Positions 21,213-32,019 of a stretch of DNA of 64,000 nt are shown here, one piece after another; position 1 is the stretch's first letter, and each line of letters starts with the position of its first letter. Location: NCBI GenBank assembly GCA_964019695.1, contig OZ026516.1, forward strand, positions 96,100,368-96,164,367, written 5' to 3'. The stretch is from Loripinus fragilis. Taxonomy: Eukaryota > Mollusca > Bivalvia > Lucinida > Lucinidae. A program made the translations under genes and the position numbers. Under the pieces are notes generated by a model. The model made no database searches. It had not been told where the DNA came from and saw only the letters and a list, made by a program, of their open reading frames with translations.

Positions 21213-22340
21213 GGGAGGGGGTCTATAGCCAGCTCAAGGCCGATAAGCAATGCACCCAAAATGATTTTGTTTATGGCGAATTGGGTCGCACATCATTGTT
21301 AGTGGATCGCCATCCCCGAATTATAAAATACTGGTTAAAAATATTTAATGCTAATAGAAACAAGTATCTATGGCATGTTTATAATGTATAATTGTCAAAA
21401 ATCAACCAGCATCCAAACTGGGTTAATTGGGTTTCATTGGTGAGGGATTTGTTGTCACGTCTAGGATTTTATAATGTATGGTTACAACAAGGTGTAGGTA
21501 ACACTAACGCTTTTATGAGTGAGGTTCGACAAAGGTTAACTGACAATTTTGTACAAAACTGGAATTCACGCTTACTTGATTCAAGCCGAGCTTCATGTTA
21601 TAGAAATATATCACTATTTGGACACAAATTATATTTGGGATGTGTGACTGTTAAGAAATTTAGAATTGCTTTGTCCCGTTTGAAAACATCTTCTCACCGT
21701 TTGGAGACTGAGGCCGGCTGCTGGTCAAGACCTGTACGGAAATCAATTGCTGAAAGGCTTTGTTTTCTATGTAATACATTAGAAGATGAGTTTCACTTTA
21801 TTTTAGAGTGTCCAGTTTATAGTGATTTTAGATCTCAGTATATATAGAAGAAATTTTGGAAACAAACAAATATGTTAAATTTTATAGAATTAATGACCTC
21901 TGAAAATCAAGCAGCCTTGCAAAAATTGGCATGTTATGTCCACAAATCGTTTGAATTTAGAATCGAAAAGTTGTATAAAAGGTAATTTTATTATTCTTTA
22001 TATAATAACTTTCAAATTGTGCTTTCTCCCATACTGTAAAGCGTCACTTAAGATTTTCTTTTTTTGTATGAACATTGTATGCTATCTTGGTTGTCGAACA
22101 TTTTATTATGAAATATTAAAAAAATAAGAACTCTGTAAAACCTACAATTTTATCAATTTAACCAAATACAATATCGTATGTACGAGTAACTCTGGAACTA
22201 TTATCTGTAGATAGCACATGGGTGAGTGTTATGGGATTATTCCTGAATGCAGGATTCTGCTACTGACCTTCCCTAGAAAGTCAGCCTCAGAATTCTGAAA
22301 TTGGCAAATAATTAAAGCTTCTCTGTTTAGCTTTCAGTTA
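21213..22340 (+). repeat. 1129-bp tandem duplication, copy 1
   Basis: It starts within the transposon right end (ggagggggtctatagcc), covers the LINE C-terminal ORF and its 3' flank, and ends ...tttagctttcagtta. The next base begins the same sequence again. Identity to copy 2 is very high by eye (a handful of differences), implying a recent event. Confidence 0.92.
21242..22010 (+). pseudogene. LINE ORF C-terminal part, copy 1
   Basis: The protein frame resumes from 16885: DFVYGELGRTSLLVDRH, NWVNWVSLVRDLLSRLGFYN, then CFLCNTLEDEFHFILECPVY. That last block is the CxxC...H...C motif typical of the C-terminus of CR1/RTE/Jockey-like LINE ORFs. One stop near 21388 (after WHVYNV) interrupts this copy, and copy 2 lacks it. 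Confidence 0.85.
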
Positions 22341-23469
22341 GGGGAGGGGGTCTATAGCCAGCTCAAGGCCGATAAGCAATGCACCCAAAATGATTTTGTT
22401 TATGGCGAATTGGGTCGCACATCATTGTTAGTGGATCGCCATCTCCGAATTATAAAATACTGGTTAAAAATATGTAATGCTAATAGAAATAAGTATCTAT
22501 GGCATGTTTATAATGTATTATTGTCAAATATCAACCAGCATCCAAACTGGGTTAATTGGGTTTCATTGGTGAGGGATTTGTTGTCACGTCTAGGATTTTA
22601 TAATGTATGGTTACAACAAGGTGTAGGTAACCCTAACGCTTTTGTGAGTGAGGTTTGACAAAGGTTAACTGACAATTTTGTACAAAACTGGAATTCACGC
22701 TTACTTGATTCAAGCCGAGCTTCATGTTATAGAAATATATCACTATTTGGTCACAAGTTATATTTAGGATGTGTGACTGTTAAGAAATTTAGAATTGCTT
22801 TGTCCCGTTTGAAAACATCTTCTCACCGTTTGGAGACTGAGGCCGGCTGCTGGTCAAGACCTGTACGGAAATCAATTGCTGAATGGCTTTGTTTTCTATG
22901 TAATACATTAGAAGACGAGTTTCACTTTATTTTAGAGTGTCCAGTTTATAGTGATTTTAGATCTCAGTATATATAGAAGAAATTTTGGAAACGAACAAAT
23001 ATGTTAAATTTTATAGAATTCATGACCTCTGAAATCAAGCAGCCTTGCAAAAATTGGCATGTTATGTCCACAAATCGTTTGAATTTAGAAACGAAATGCT
23101 GTATAAACAGTGATTTTATTATTCTTTATATAATAACTTTCAAATTGTGCTTTCTCCCATACTGTAAAGCGTCACTTAAGATTTTCTTTTTTTGTATGAA
23201 CATTGTATGATATCTTGGTTGTCGAACATTTTATTATGAAATATTAAAAAAACAAGAACTCTGTAAAACCTACAATTTTATCAATTTAACCAAATACAAT
23301 ATCGTATGTACGAGTAACTCTGGAACTATTATCTGTAGATAGCACATGGGTGAGTGTTATGGGATTATTCCTGAATGCAGGATTCTGCTACTGACCTTCC
23401 CTAGAAAGTCAGCCTCAGAATTCTGAAATTGGCAAATAATTAAAGCTTCTCTGTTTAGCTTTCAGTTAT
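22341..23469 (+). repeat. 1129-bp tandem duplication, copy 2
   Basis: Directly abuts copy 1 and repeats it through to ...tttagctttcagtta at about 23469. It includes the last ~30 bp of the DNA-transposon right end, so the duplication happened after the transposon insertion. Confidence 0.92.
22374..23105 (+). pseudogene. LINE ORF C-terminal part, copy 2
   Basis: Same domain as copy 1. It is open across the position of the copy-1 stop (VYNVLLSNINQ) but has its own stop after NAFVSEV (about 22657). The CFLCNTLEDEFHFILECP zinc-knuckle-like block is retained. Neither copy is intact. Confidence 0.85.
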
Positions 23470-23670
23470 AGTTTCTCCGATTAATTTTCAATCAATCTGA
23501 AGACATTTTATCATTCAAAAATTTAAATTATTGGTACAAGTATTATTGGTATAATTAATTAATACATGGGCGAGAGTTGAATTGGGTATTTTGAGACTGA
23601 TCATCTGTAGAAAGTCAGCCTCAGAATACTGAAATTGGCAGATGATTATAGCTTCTCTGAATAATTTTCA
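23470..23670 (+). repeat. diverged third copy of the duplication tail
   Basis: Contains 'agaaagtcagcctcagaa', 'ctgaaattggca' and 'agcttctctg' in the same order as the ends of copies 1 and 2, but clearly more diverged. An older tail copy therefore preceded the recent duplication. Confidence 0.65.
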
Positions 23671-24490
23671 GTCTGTCTTAAGACAATTTACCATTCACAC
23701 ACTTACAATTGTTTTTTTTTTTTTTTAGCATTTCGAGGTTTGAGTGCCAATAATTCATGATCTTTGAAGTTTTAACTTTCACCCATGACAATACGATAAT
23801 TTGAGCTATGGGTAAAGGTGTGCGCCTACCATGAGTGAACATCAAAGGCGCAGATCTCAGAATGCGTATGCGTAGTCTAGGTATGCAGCTTTGAAGTTCA
23901 ATAGTGTCGACATTCAGTGGATGTGTTGATTTCAATTTCAATTTCAATTTCAGTTCTGCTTCAAAAGGATACCGTTTTAGGAACATATTTGACTTCACTA
24001 CAGCTGGTGACTGGGACTGTGTGGCAGCGGTAGAATGTCTCCCTGCCCTTCACTATAGTGTAGATTTTATTTTCTTGTCCTTTGGGATCATGGGTTTCAT
24101 TGTGGAGCTTTGAAACTATTAGAGGGTCACTGATGAACTCTAAATGGCAGAAACTAGCTAGTCTGGCCCAGGAAATATGTACACTCTAGTTTCAGTTCTT
24201 TGGTGCAGTATTTGCTTCCAAAGGATACCCTTTTAAGAACATATTGGAGATACCGTTTTCCAAAAGTGGCCGAACAACGGTGCATGCGCGAGGTTTGAGC
24301 GATGCTCATGGTGGGATGCACAGTGTCTACAAACAGGTTATAATGCCCAACATCTGTATCTGCTCGTCAAATGTTCTTGAATTTGCACGTGTTTACTTTC
24401 ATGTCAACGTATTCAAATATTCTCTGTTTGTGTATTGTATGTAGCGCAGAGGCCAATAGGCCGTTTCTGTCTTTTTCGAAAATAATTATA
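23671..24490. other. unassigned, with a short dispersed repeat
   Basis: No gene supported. 'aaaaggataccgttttaggaacatat' (about 23959) and 'aaaggataccctttta' (about 24219) are two related pieces of an unknown repeat. A poly-T run lies at about 23711-23726. Confidence 0.4.
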
Positions 24491-25533
24491 CTAAAGGACT
24501 TTGAAAACGCATCACCCAGATTAAATCCTTTATTTCACAAACCCTGAGAATGTCAGCGAGATAATTGTTACTGCATATCATAGTCTGACCATCTTGTAAT
24601 ATGTCCTAGAAAATTCATGGTTCTAAATTTACTTTAAGGTAATGAAAAAGTATCCGTTTTAAGACAGGGGTGGTCGATTTTGAAAGACACATATTCAGCT
24701 GCAAGTTAACACGCGTTTGTTTTGATTCCTGACGCAACAGATTTGCGTCCTTTGCTTCTTTCATGATTGCACATTCATCATTGAACGATTATAAATGAAT
24801 TGACAGTTCGGTATGCTCAAAATTACACCCCTTTAAAAAAACCGACACACCCCACCCACCCTGATAACTATAGTCTAGTAATGAAATTCTAAGTCTTGGG
24901 CCTTTCAAATTTTCGATTTTGTTCCGTCCGGTTTTATTGGAAGAGGCTAAGGGCACACACAAATGACAGATTATGCATAAATTACGCTTGTATCACGTGT
25001 TTTTTGTATTGTGCAGGTGACGTTAACGTAATTTTTTAAGACGGTCTCTATCACATGATAGCAGATCTCCTGCCATGAAATACATCAAAACGTCTTCCCC
25101 ACATGACCGCCAGTGTATGTAGTCAACATCAGTAATGAAAGGGTGCATAAAGGTAATTTATGGAGACATTTGTAAAAAGGAGCTATAAATTGATGTTCAA
25201 ATTTGACGTTTATTTTCAAAATATTGAAGTTATCAATTACTTTTAATTAGAAAATGTCTATAAACTCTTTTGGTGATATGGTATCATATATGCCACAGTT
25301 TAAACATTACAATAATCAAAAAGCTTAATTAAGCTGACTGTGCAGAAATATGTTGGATGCTGAATGTACCCATGTGACGTCGTAAGCAGCGTCTTGTGAT
25401 AGTGCAGTCAAATAAATGACTGGTTTATACCAAATCTGGATGCACATTAAAACCTGCGAGTAACTTTTCAATCGCATATACGGTTTGCAAGAAAAGTGCA
25501 AAACTATGGTGATGCGTTTTCAAAGTCCTCTAG
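24491..25533. mobile_element. 1.04-kb MITE-like element
   Basis: The ends are inverted: ctaaaggactttgaaaacgc at the left and gcgttttcaaagtcctctag at the right, with about 24 of 26 positions paired. No open frame of note. It is probably a non-autonomous DNA transposon. Confidence 0.8.
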
Positions 25534-25908
25534 CATATCAACTTATGTAAATCAGCAATAGGTGACGAATTTTATTACGTCAGAATTTGGAATACCGTAT
25601 TCGCCGTAATTTGTGCACAGTGCACTTATTTTTTTTTCAGAATTGCTCTAAAAATGCTCAGTTAAATTCCATTTCAATTAGCGCACCCCGAAAACGAAAG
25701 TTGACTTCTGTGCTAAATTCCTTCTAGTCATAACGCATAGAAATAATTTACAAACCAAGGAACGAGACAACAAAGAGAGTTTTATGTTTTCTATGATTTA
25801 TTGTGAGACAAACCAAGAACGGAAATTGAGCATTCAAGGCAATATCAACTGGACCTTGCTAAACATGCAAAAATATATGGAAAACTTAAAAAAATAAAAC
25901 CTATCTTT
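25534..25908. other. unassigned spacer
   Basis: No feature supported. Confidence 0.4.
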
Positions 25909-26191
25909 CATGCGCGTATCCAGAAAGTTTTTTCAGAGGGTTCAACTTTTTTTCTTTTTTTAAGTTAATGAGTGGATCCAAATACCACTAAAATCGGGAC
26001 ATCATCGGCCCGCCAGTGAATCGCTGGCGTGAATGTTGGGGCCACCATCGGCACGCCAACGAAACGCTCCAACATTCAATGCTGGCTTGGTAGCTTTCTG
26101 ATTTTTCAGGGGATCCGGACCAGTCTATATTTTTGTGATTTTTCAGTGGGGGGGGGGTCTGGGCCCCCGCCCCCCTCTGGATCCGCACATG
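25909..26191. mobile_element. short MITE with catgcgcggatcc ends
   Basis: Left end catgcgcgtatccagaaag; right end ccccctctggatccgcacatg, inverted. The same family is at 27253-27474, and one end of it lies at 14573. An inner run of G and C lies near 26149-26175. Confidence 0.75.
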
Positions 26192-26237
26192 TCTTTCTTA
26201 TGAAAATACTGTTAAAGCACGCAACAGTTGTAACAAG

Positions 26238-26788
26238 TCACAAGCCCAAGTTCAGAGTAACTGATAACCGATGTTTTAAATCGTCACTAACATAGCCATC
26301 CTTAGCCTTTTCAGAGGCCCATCGACCATGTCGTTTCCACAGCCTGTCGACTGTACCCTGTATTGCACTTACACTGGCCGCTCCGGCCCTTAACGGGTGT
26401 AACCCATAGACCTTAGGATCTAATCCTAACATTGAAAGCTTGTTCAGAAAAATATTTCTCCCCGCTTTTGAATTTATCAGGCATCAACCTTTGCTTTTTC
26501 GTCTTAGAACAAAACATAATTGCATGAACAATAAAATCATTAGAAGTGGCATCAGTCAAAGTTGCTGTCACAAAGTACCTTTCTAACATCTTCACTGGGA
26601 ATAATTGAGTGCCCGAGAGAGCAATAAATAATTGATCACCTTGTCTATAAATAACAGTTTTACTTTCACAAACTATAATGCAACAATATGTTGAATAAAA
26701 AGAAACGTCTGATCTGCGTATTCGCACTGCCTCATTAAAACGAAGGAACCCAGCAAAAGAAAGTAAGGCTAACGTTGTTATTCACATA
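26238..26788 (-). pseudogene. tyrosine recombinase (Crypton/DIRS-like) catalytic domain, frameshifted
   Basis: Read on the minus strand: FAGFLRFNEAVRIRRSDV (first catalytic Arg), ALSGTQLFPVKMLERY, then after a one-base frame change near 26420-26430, LDPKVYGLHPLRAGAASVSA (H-x-x-R), RLWKRHGRWASEKAKDGYV (second His region and catalytic Tyr). This is the R...HxxR...H...Y set of tyrosine recombinases carried by mobile elements in marine invertebrates. It lacks the N-terminal core-binding part and is split, so it is a fossil fragment. Confidence 0.85.
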
Positions 26789-26997
26789 CAATTCAAGCTA
26801 CCAAAAGTATGCACATATTGTACTAGAATATCAACTGTTATGTGCTCCTTTTTCTGAATTAGCTTGAACACTAGTCTGCAACAATTAACCTTCTAAACAT
26901 AACTTTAACCAATTTAAGAGCTGTCTAGATATTTAGGTGCGCTGTTAAGAGGACCTTTCAGACAAGTTCTTTCAGTAGTGTCCTATTTAAGCGGGAA

Positions 26998-27115
26998 ATT
27001 AAAACCCCGGCATATCCACGGCACTGCGGGGACACATCGTAGGTCAAATCCCGGCCTTTAAGCCCCGCTATGTCCACGGTATCCCCGGCCCCAAGGGGGC
27101 GGGGCATACAAATGA
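26998..27115. repeat. GC-rich repeated block (ccccggcatatccacgg)
   Basis: Two related units, 'cccggcatatccacggcact' and 'ccccgctatgtccacggtat', about 60 bp apart in otherwise A+T-rich DNA. The minus-strand open frame over it looks accidental. Confidence 0.5.
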
Positions 27116-27252
27116 CTGGTGCATTACATATTTTATAAATCTCTCGGCGAAGGTAAAGTTCGTGATTAGAAAAAACATTTGACACTGAGTGTGTAGTATC
27201 GATCTTCAAACTACCCGAGGCTCTCTCCTCTGACACGTTCCGTGTTTAAAAA

Positions 27253-27474
27253 CATGGGCGGATCCAGAGAGGGGGTGGGGGCAGGTGTCCGCACCCCCCC
27301 TGAAAAATAACAAGTATATATTTCCTTTTGAATACTGGTACGGACCCCCTAGAGAAGCAATTTGGCCTTGCTTCTCGAAGGAGGTCCGTACTGCCCTCCG
27401 TGAAATACAGTGATGACTAAAAAAAAAATCAGGACCTCCCAACCCCCTGACGGAATTTTCTGGATCCGCGCATG
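27253..27474. mobile_element. 222-bp MITE with catgggcggatccaga ends
   Basis: Terminal inverted repeats catgggcggatccagag and ttctggatccgcgcatg. An internal hairpin pairs 'ggaccccctagagaagcaa' with 'ttgcttctcgaaggaggtcc'. Same family as 25909-26191. Confidence 0.82.
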
Positions 27475-27621
27475 AAAAACTTATTTGAGCCGGGGCACAA
27501 TAAAATGTACAACTTGGCATCTCCCCCGGCACGGACTCAGATCAGCCTACGCATCCACGTAGTCTTATCAGTCTTAGCTGTCCGTTAGAAGTATCACTGG
27601 GACCTTGACTACCCATAGAGC

Positions 27622-27684
27622 GCCTAGCGAAGAATCTGATCAGACTGCATAGATGTGCAGGCTGATCTGAGTCTTCGCTAGGCC
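27622..27684. repeat. hairpin, gatcagactgc family
   Basis: Inverted halves: 'cctagcgaagaatctgatca' pairs with 'tgatctgagtcttcgctagg'. One of many short palindromes in the window with a gatcagactgc/gcaggctgatc core. Confidence 0.75.
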
Positions 27685-27779
27685 CTCATACCGAGTTGTA
27701 CCTCTTCCTGTGCCCGGCCCATTTCATGTTCAACTCACATTAGCATGAGTTCAGGCCACTATGTTTTGGCATTTTAATA

Positions 27780-28018
27780 TGAGCCATGACATGTGATTTC
27801 CAACAATGTGGCATTTTGACAAGTGTAAACTCACACGTGCCTGTGCAGCCTCCTTTTAAGCTTAGAAACTCCAAATGATGTTCAGTCAGTAGCTTAACAT
27901 TCATAGAGTATTCATGCGACTAGCAAAGGCCCAGACCAGACTGCGCGTACGCGCAGGCTGATCTGAGGCTTTGCTGGTCGCACATACCACATTGTTGGAA
28001 ATATCATGTCACGGCTCA
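27780..28018. mobile_element. 239-bp MITE, tgagccgtgacatg family, copy 1
   Basis: Terminal repeats tgagccatgacatgtgattt and tatcatgtcacggctca, each continuing into 'ccaacaatgtgg' / 'ccacattgttgg'. It contains the internal hairpin 'cagactgcgcgtacgcgcag'. Two more copies are at 53273-53495 and 62514-62751. Confidence 0.88.
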
Positions 28019-28364
28019 ATATACATTACCAGAACAAGTGGCATTGCCTACAGCACTGTGCAAGAAAATGATGAGAAATACGGTAAATGCTCTTATATTC
28101 CAAACACTTTTTCTTCTCTTTCTGTTCTCAAATAAAATGTTGGTTTCACAAAATACTTGTCTCAATAGCAAACAGGAAATATCCTGATCAGACTGCTTCT
28201 TCAGAAGCAGTCTAATCTGGGTATGCACTGTTAGTCTAGGCCTATTTGACAGGTAACTAGTGTTCGAAATTTTAGAACGTTCACCGTACACATTTCAAGC
28301 TCATGTGAGTTAAGCGTGTGTTAAGTTTTACGCATGTAACCTCGAGCCAATACATACACAAATG

Positions 28365-28943
28365 AAAGGGGTGCGTGCATTAAGACGCTGTTTTGGCCCC
28401 CCTATGAGGTCAAAAAATAAAAGTTACACTTCATAAGTTTCTTCTTATTAGTTGATTAGAACAATAGCCAAAGTGTAAAAGTCTGGTATTGATTCGACTT
28501 TTACGGTTGCTATGGTAACAAAAATGGCCGCCAAAATAGGCTGAAAATAGGAAATTGGCCATTTTGGAGCAAATTTGAGTCATGTAACAGAGGAATTAAT
28601 ATAGAGCACAAGCAAATACCAAAAAATATTTCAACAGATAATGAGAATTATCACGGCGCACAATATATTAAAAGGGTTTTTTGGTATTTGCTTGTGCTGA
28701 TATCTAATTCTTAAAAAATCGGTCTCCAAAAGCCTCAAATTTGGCCTAAAATGGCAATTTCTCTATTTTAAGCCTATTTTGTCGGCCATTTTGGTTGCCA
28801 TAGCAACCGGTAAAGGTAAAATATCTGCCAGAATTGTACACTTGGGCGAATAGCAAACCAATAAGATGAAATTGGTGAAAAGCATCTTTCAGTTTTTTGC
28901 TCTAGAGGGGGCCAAAATAGCCCCTTAATGCACGTACCCCTTT
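28365..28943. mobile_element. 579-bp MITE with aaaggggtgcgtgcatta ends
   Basis: Left aaaggggtgcgtgcattaag pairs with right taatgcacgtacccctttg. Pairing continues inward through 'gttgctatggtaacaaaaatggc' / 'gccattttggttgccatagcaac' and 'gcacaagcaaataccaaaaaa', so almost the whole element is a fold-back. Confidence 0.85.
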
Positions 28944-29570
28944 GAATATTACTTTGCTTTGTTCATACATGATTGTTGTGTGGTTCTTCCTCACGATGTC
29001 ATGAGTTTGTCTGCAGCTTGTGATTGTGGTATTTCCTGATAATTCGTACTCACTTACTATTTTTGACTCTTTTTGTTCATGTTCATTCTGGATACCCGCA
29101 AACAGGTACCTTGGCAAACAGTGAAGACCCACATGAAATGTAGCTTTCTGACTCGGGAGATAACCTTTTTCATTGAGGGTTTGAACATTTCAAAGAACTA
29201 ACTACGAAAATGGCTAACAACAGCTTAAATCTTAAATATTTGTATTGATTGGAAAAAGAAAATTCGCGCCATTATCGAATAAAGTTACTGCTCTAATGCC
29301 TCTAATAAACGCCTATGCTGGTGTATCCAGCAAAGTTAGAGGCCTAAACTTCGGTCTGAGCCTTCATTTACATCCATACTTTGTGCATGCAAGAAACGAA
29401 GGCTCATGTGAGGCTACGCAAATGCACAGACTCACATGAGCCTTCACTGCTCGCTGGCACAACAAGTATAGAAATATCTTATGCAGGTCCAAATGTCAGT
29501 AATACATGTGCCATACCAAGACTCTGATGATGTGCCTGGCATAGCCACCTTTTATAGCCACAAATAATTA
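28944..29570. other. repeat fragments, no gene
   Basis: The 28975-29040 stretch (ttcctcac...ctgcag...tgtgattgtggtatttcctg) is related to 8800-8860 and to 32340-32410. A hairpin 'aaggctcatgtgag...ctcacatgagcctt' lies at about 29398-29446. Confidence 0.5.
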
Positions 29571-29775
29571 CAGTAAAACCTGTCTTAAGCGGCCACTTAA
29601 AAAGTAGACCAAAATTGGTTGTCAAGACCGATTATCGCTTAATGCAGGTCAAAAGTATTGCAGAATGCTCTCTTGGAGCATTCTTCAATACTTTTGACCT
29701 GGATTGAGCGATAATCGGTCTTGAAAACCAATTTTGGTCTTCTTTTTGAGTGGCCGCTTAAGACAGGTTTTATTG
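29571..29775. mobile_element. 205-bp MITE, cagtaaaacctgtctta family, copy 1
   Basis: Near-complete palindrome: cagtaaaacctgtcttaagc at one end and gcttaagacaggttttattg at the other. The centre is 'gcagaatgctctcttggagcattctt'. Other copies are at 32604-32794, 55240-55432, 57180-57408 and a nested or degenerate one at 61999-62275. Confidence 0.88.
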
Positions 29776-30225
29776 TATATGAAAAAATGCTACCGACTCG
29801 TTGGATTAACGGAAGGCCCTTCATGCAAGTGCATTTAGGTCACAGCAGTTTCATAGAGTCTGTATAGGTGCCGAAACTTGGTGTGTACTGAATTCTCGAG
29901 ACTAAATTAGTGAGAAAGAAATTACGGCTAAAATTCTTCGGATAGGTGAACAGGCTGATTTGAGCCATACCCAGTGGCAACCACGGAAGACCGGAGCTCA
30001 TAATACGGGCATTGTCGCGAAAAACAATTACCCCCCCCCCCCCCCTGTACAACGACAGTGTTGTTTGTCACCAAATAATTTGTCGTTAAACTGAATTTCT
30101 TTTGTACATGCCTTAGAGGTTTGCGACCAGCTAGGGTGTAATCCAGTCTGCTAAGCTACAGGGACTAGCTAAAGTACTGAAAATTTGCATTTAGCAAGCT
30201 TAGCAAACGCGGATCTTTTTAAGAG
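29776..30225. other. unassigned spacer
   Basis: No gene supported. A poly-C run lies at about 30031-30045. Confidence 0.4.
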
Positions 30226-30254
30226 AGCGAAAAATATAGGCGCTGAACAGACTG

Positions 30255-30296
30255 CGCGAATTGCGCAGGCTGGTCTGTGTCTTTGTTGCTCGCATG
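30255..30296. repeat. hairpin, cagactgcgcg family
   Basis: 'aacagactgcgcgaattgcgcaggctggtctg' folds on itself. It belongs to the same short palindrome family as 27622-27684. Confidence 0.6.
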
Positions 30297-30299
30297 CAA

Positions 30300-30667
30300 C
30301 AAAGTAACGTTTTCTCGCGACGATGCCCATTATTTTATTATCATAAATGACCGTTTCACGAAACAGACATGCAACGTGTTCAAAATTTATAAATATCTGC
30401 CTTGGAAAGATAAAATAAAAACAGAACAAATTCTAATGAAAGAAATATGTTGCCTCAACGCACTAAAAGGGCATTTTGAGCAAATGCGAACTATCAAATA
30501 ATAATGAGATCAGCCCGGTTTGCATTCTGTTCGGAGTCTATATTTCATGCTTTCATATGGTATAACCTTACCGAAGACTCTGATCAGACTGGCGTAAAGG
30601 CGTGCTTGTATACGCTGTTACATGGTTTAAAAACAGATCGCGTGTAATATTCTTAATTCCATATGGA
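30300..30667. other. unassigned spacer
   Basis: No feature supported. A short frame at 30277-30501 has no recognisable domain. Confidence 0.35.
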
Positions 30668-30999
30668 CGACATACCAATTTTTTTTTAGATTCTCATCCC
30701 CACTCGCCCCTATGAGATATAAGCAAATAAAAAAATTCAGGTGGAACCCCAATTGTTTTGCTTATAAAAGAAAAAAAAATGTTTGAAAATGGCTGAACAT
30801 TTTTGGTACATTTTTTCTTGCCATTAATTTTGCAAAAAAAAGTTTTATTTGCTCATTTTTACAATTTAATTTCAATGTATGAGTCTCATTACTGTTCTGT
30901 TCTTTAAAGCAGTCAGGAAAATAAAAAAAAAAAAACCTCCCACCCGCCGCATTTTTCTCAAAATTTTGGGTGAGAATCTAAAAATTTATTTAGTGTGGC
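30668..30999. mobile_element. ~330-bp MITE with ttttagattctca ends
   Basis: Left 'tttttagattctcatcccc' pairs with right 'gggtgagaatctaaaaa', with weaker outer matches. The interior is A/T homopolymer-rich. Confidence 0.65.
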
Positions 31000-31002
31000 C
31001 TT

Positions 31003-31200
31003 AATCCTTAAAGCGTCTGCAACAATGCATCTCAAAATGTCGTCTGTTTCAGAAAATGCCAATATAATTGACAAATGTTAGTAAAGAGGCAAACAGGGTG
31101 GGCCCAGATCAGAGTGCTCCTGCAGGAGCAGTCCAGTGGTGTCATAGAGGTTTTAAAACATTTCAGCAGAAGTCTAGCAGACAACAGATTAATTGTTTTC
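31003..31200. mobile_element. degenerate MITE, cttaaagcgc family
   Basis: Shares 'ccttaaagcg', 'aatgcatct.aaaatgtcgtctg' and 'aacatttcagcag' with the copies at 34605-34820 and 60545-60762, around a 'gctcctgcaggagc' hairpin centre. Confidence 0.6.
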
Positions 31201-31619
31201 TGCCAGATAAAAAATGATGAACTTCAAGAAATGTATAAACAGCCTGTGAATGGTGCCATGATCAGTGTCTTGTTTAAGTGGAATGAGTAGATTTTTGCAT
31301 GTTTCGCAAAAAAGTGTTTTAAATTGTTATAGGAAGCTAAGCTCCAGCTGTTTCGATAGATAATGATTGATTATCGTCTGCAGTCTATCAACAAAAGTTT
31401 CAGAAGCGCGAAAATATAGCGTACGGCAAAGAATACGTAGGCTGGCTGGCATATGCTTACTAACTGATAAGGTCTATAACATCATTGATATTTTATTAAT
31501 TCCCAATTTGACGAAATCATATACATTGGACATTTAGCGAAAATTGACACAGTAGTAGGGTTTGCTTGTATACGCTGTAGGTATGTGCACTTGTTTTACT
31601 ATTGTTATACTTACTGCTC

Positions 31620-31950
31620 TGTTACCAGTCCTAAGAAGCCCGCAAGTCGCACCTATCGTTTTCCATATGCTTGTAGGCGAGAAATCGAAATTAGACTGCA
31701 TTTAGGTCAGTGCACGAAATTTTGGTACTTATCGAATATGCGTAAATGCCAATCGGAACTAACTCGGCCAATTCCGTGGAATTCCGTGAACTCAGACCTC
31801 GGATGTACATCGAGGATCTACTTTGAGAACGTGACGCTGAGGTTACATAACGTGACGCTGGCGTCTCAGAACCCATGCCAATATAATAACAAATTCGATT
31901 GTGCACAGCGAAACAAACGGTTACAACATTCTACAAAATGCTATAAATGA
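31620..31950 (+). CDS. doubtful Cys-containing exon
   Basis: An open frame preceded by a pyrimidine-rich stretch and an acceptor-like tctgttaccag at about 31618-31628. It encodes eight to nine Cys and two N-glycosylation sequons (NVT twice), ending at TGA about 31948. The pattern (CRREIEIRL, CTKFWYLSNMRKC, NPCQYNNKFDC) could be a secreted or lectin-like module. I recognise no family, and an open frame of this length may be chance. Confidence 0.25.
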
Positions 31951-32019
31951 AGTTTTGGTTTTTTCAATTGTAAAATATCGATATAGCGATATTTTACTGA
32001 ACAAAAACATAAACTTCAT
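31947..32019. repeat. 73-bp hairpin
   Basis: atgaagttt ... gtaaaatatcg / cgatattttac ... aaacttcat, with internal mismatches. It folds into a single stem of about 34 positions. Confidence 0.7.

Larger units (their letters stand above)
16886..21241. mobile_element. 4.36-kb DNA transposon with long complex terminal inverted repeats
   Basis: The left end (ggccactggctggatatgg...cccccagggggaattt) pairs with the right end (aaattcccccggagggaggg...tatagccagctcaaggcc). It splits a LINE ORF cleanly. The inverted match extends far inward: 17430-18030 pairs with about 20650-21241. A 450-470-bp direct repeat lies inside (16960-17430 and 18275-18735). A word like gttacgtatgttac recurs near the ends (about 17026, 17886, 18500, 20757, 21094). 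No recognisable transposase was found, so it may be non-autonomous. Target duplication and superfamily are unclear. Confidence 0.8.

Noticed and set aside
27206..27532. 108-codon minus-strand frame
   Set aside because: Lies across the MITE at 27253-27474 and its flanks; the matching residues come from the element ends.
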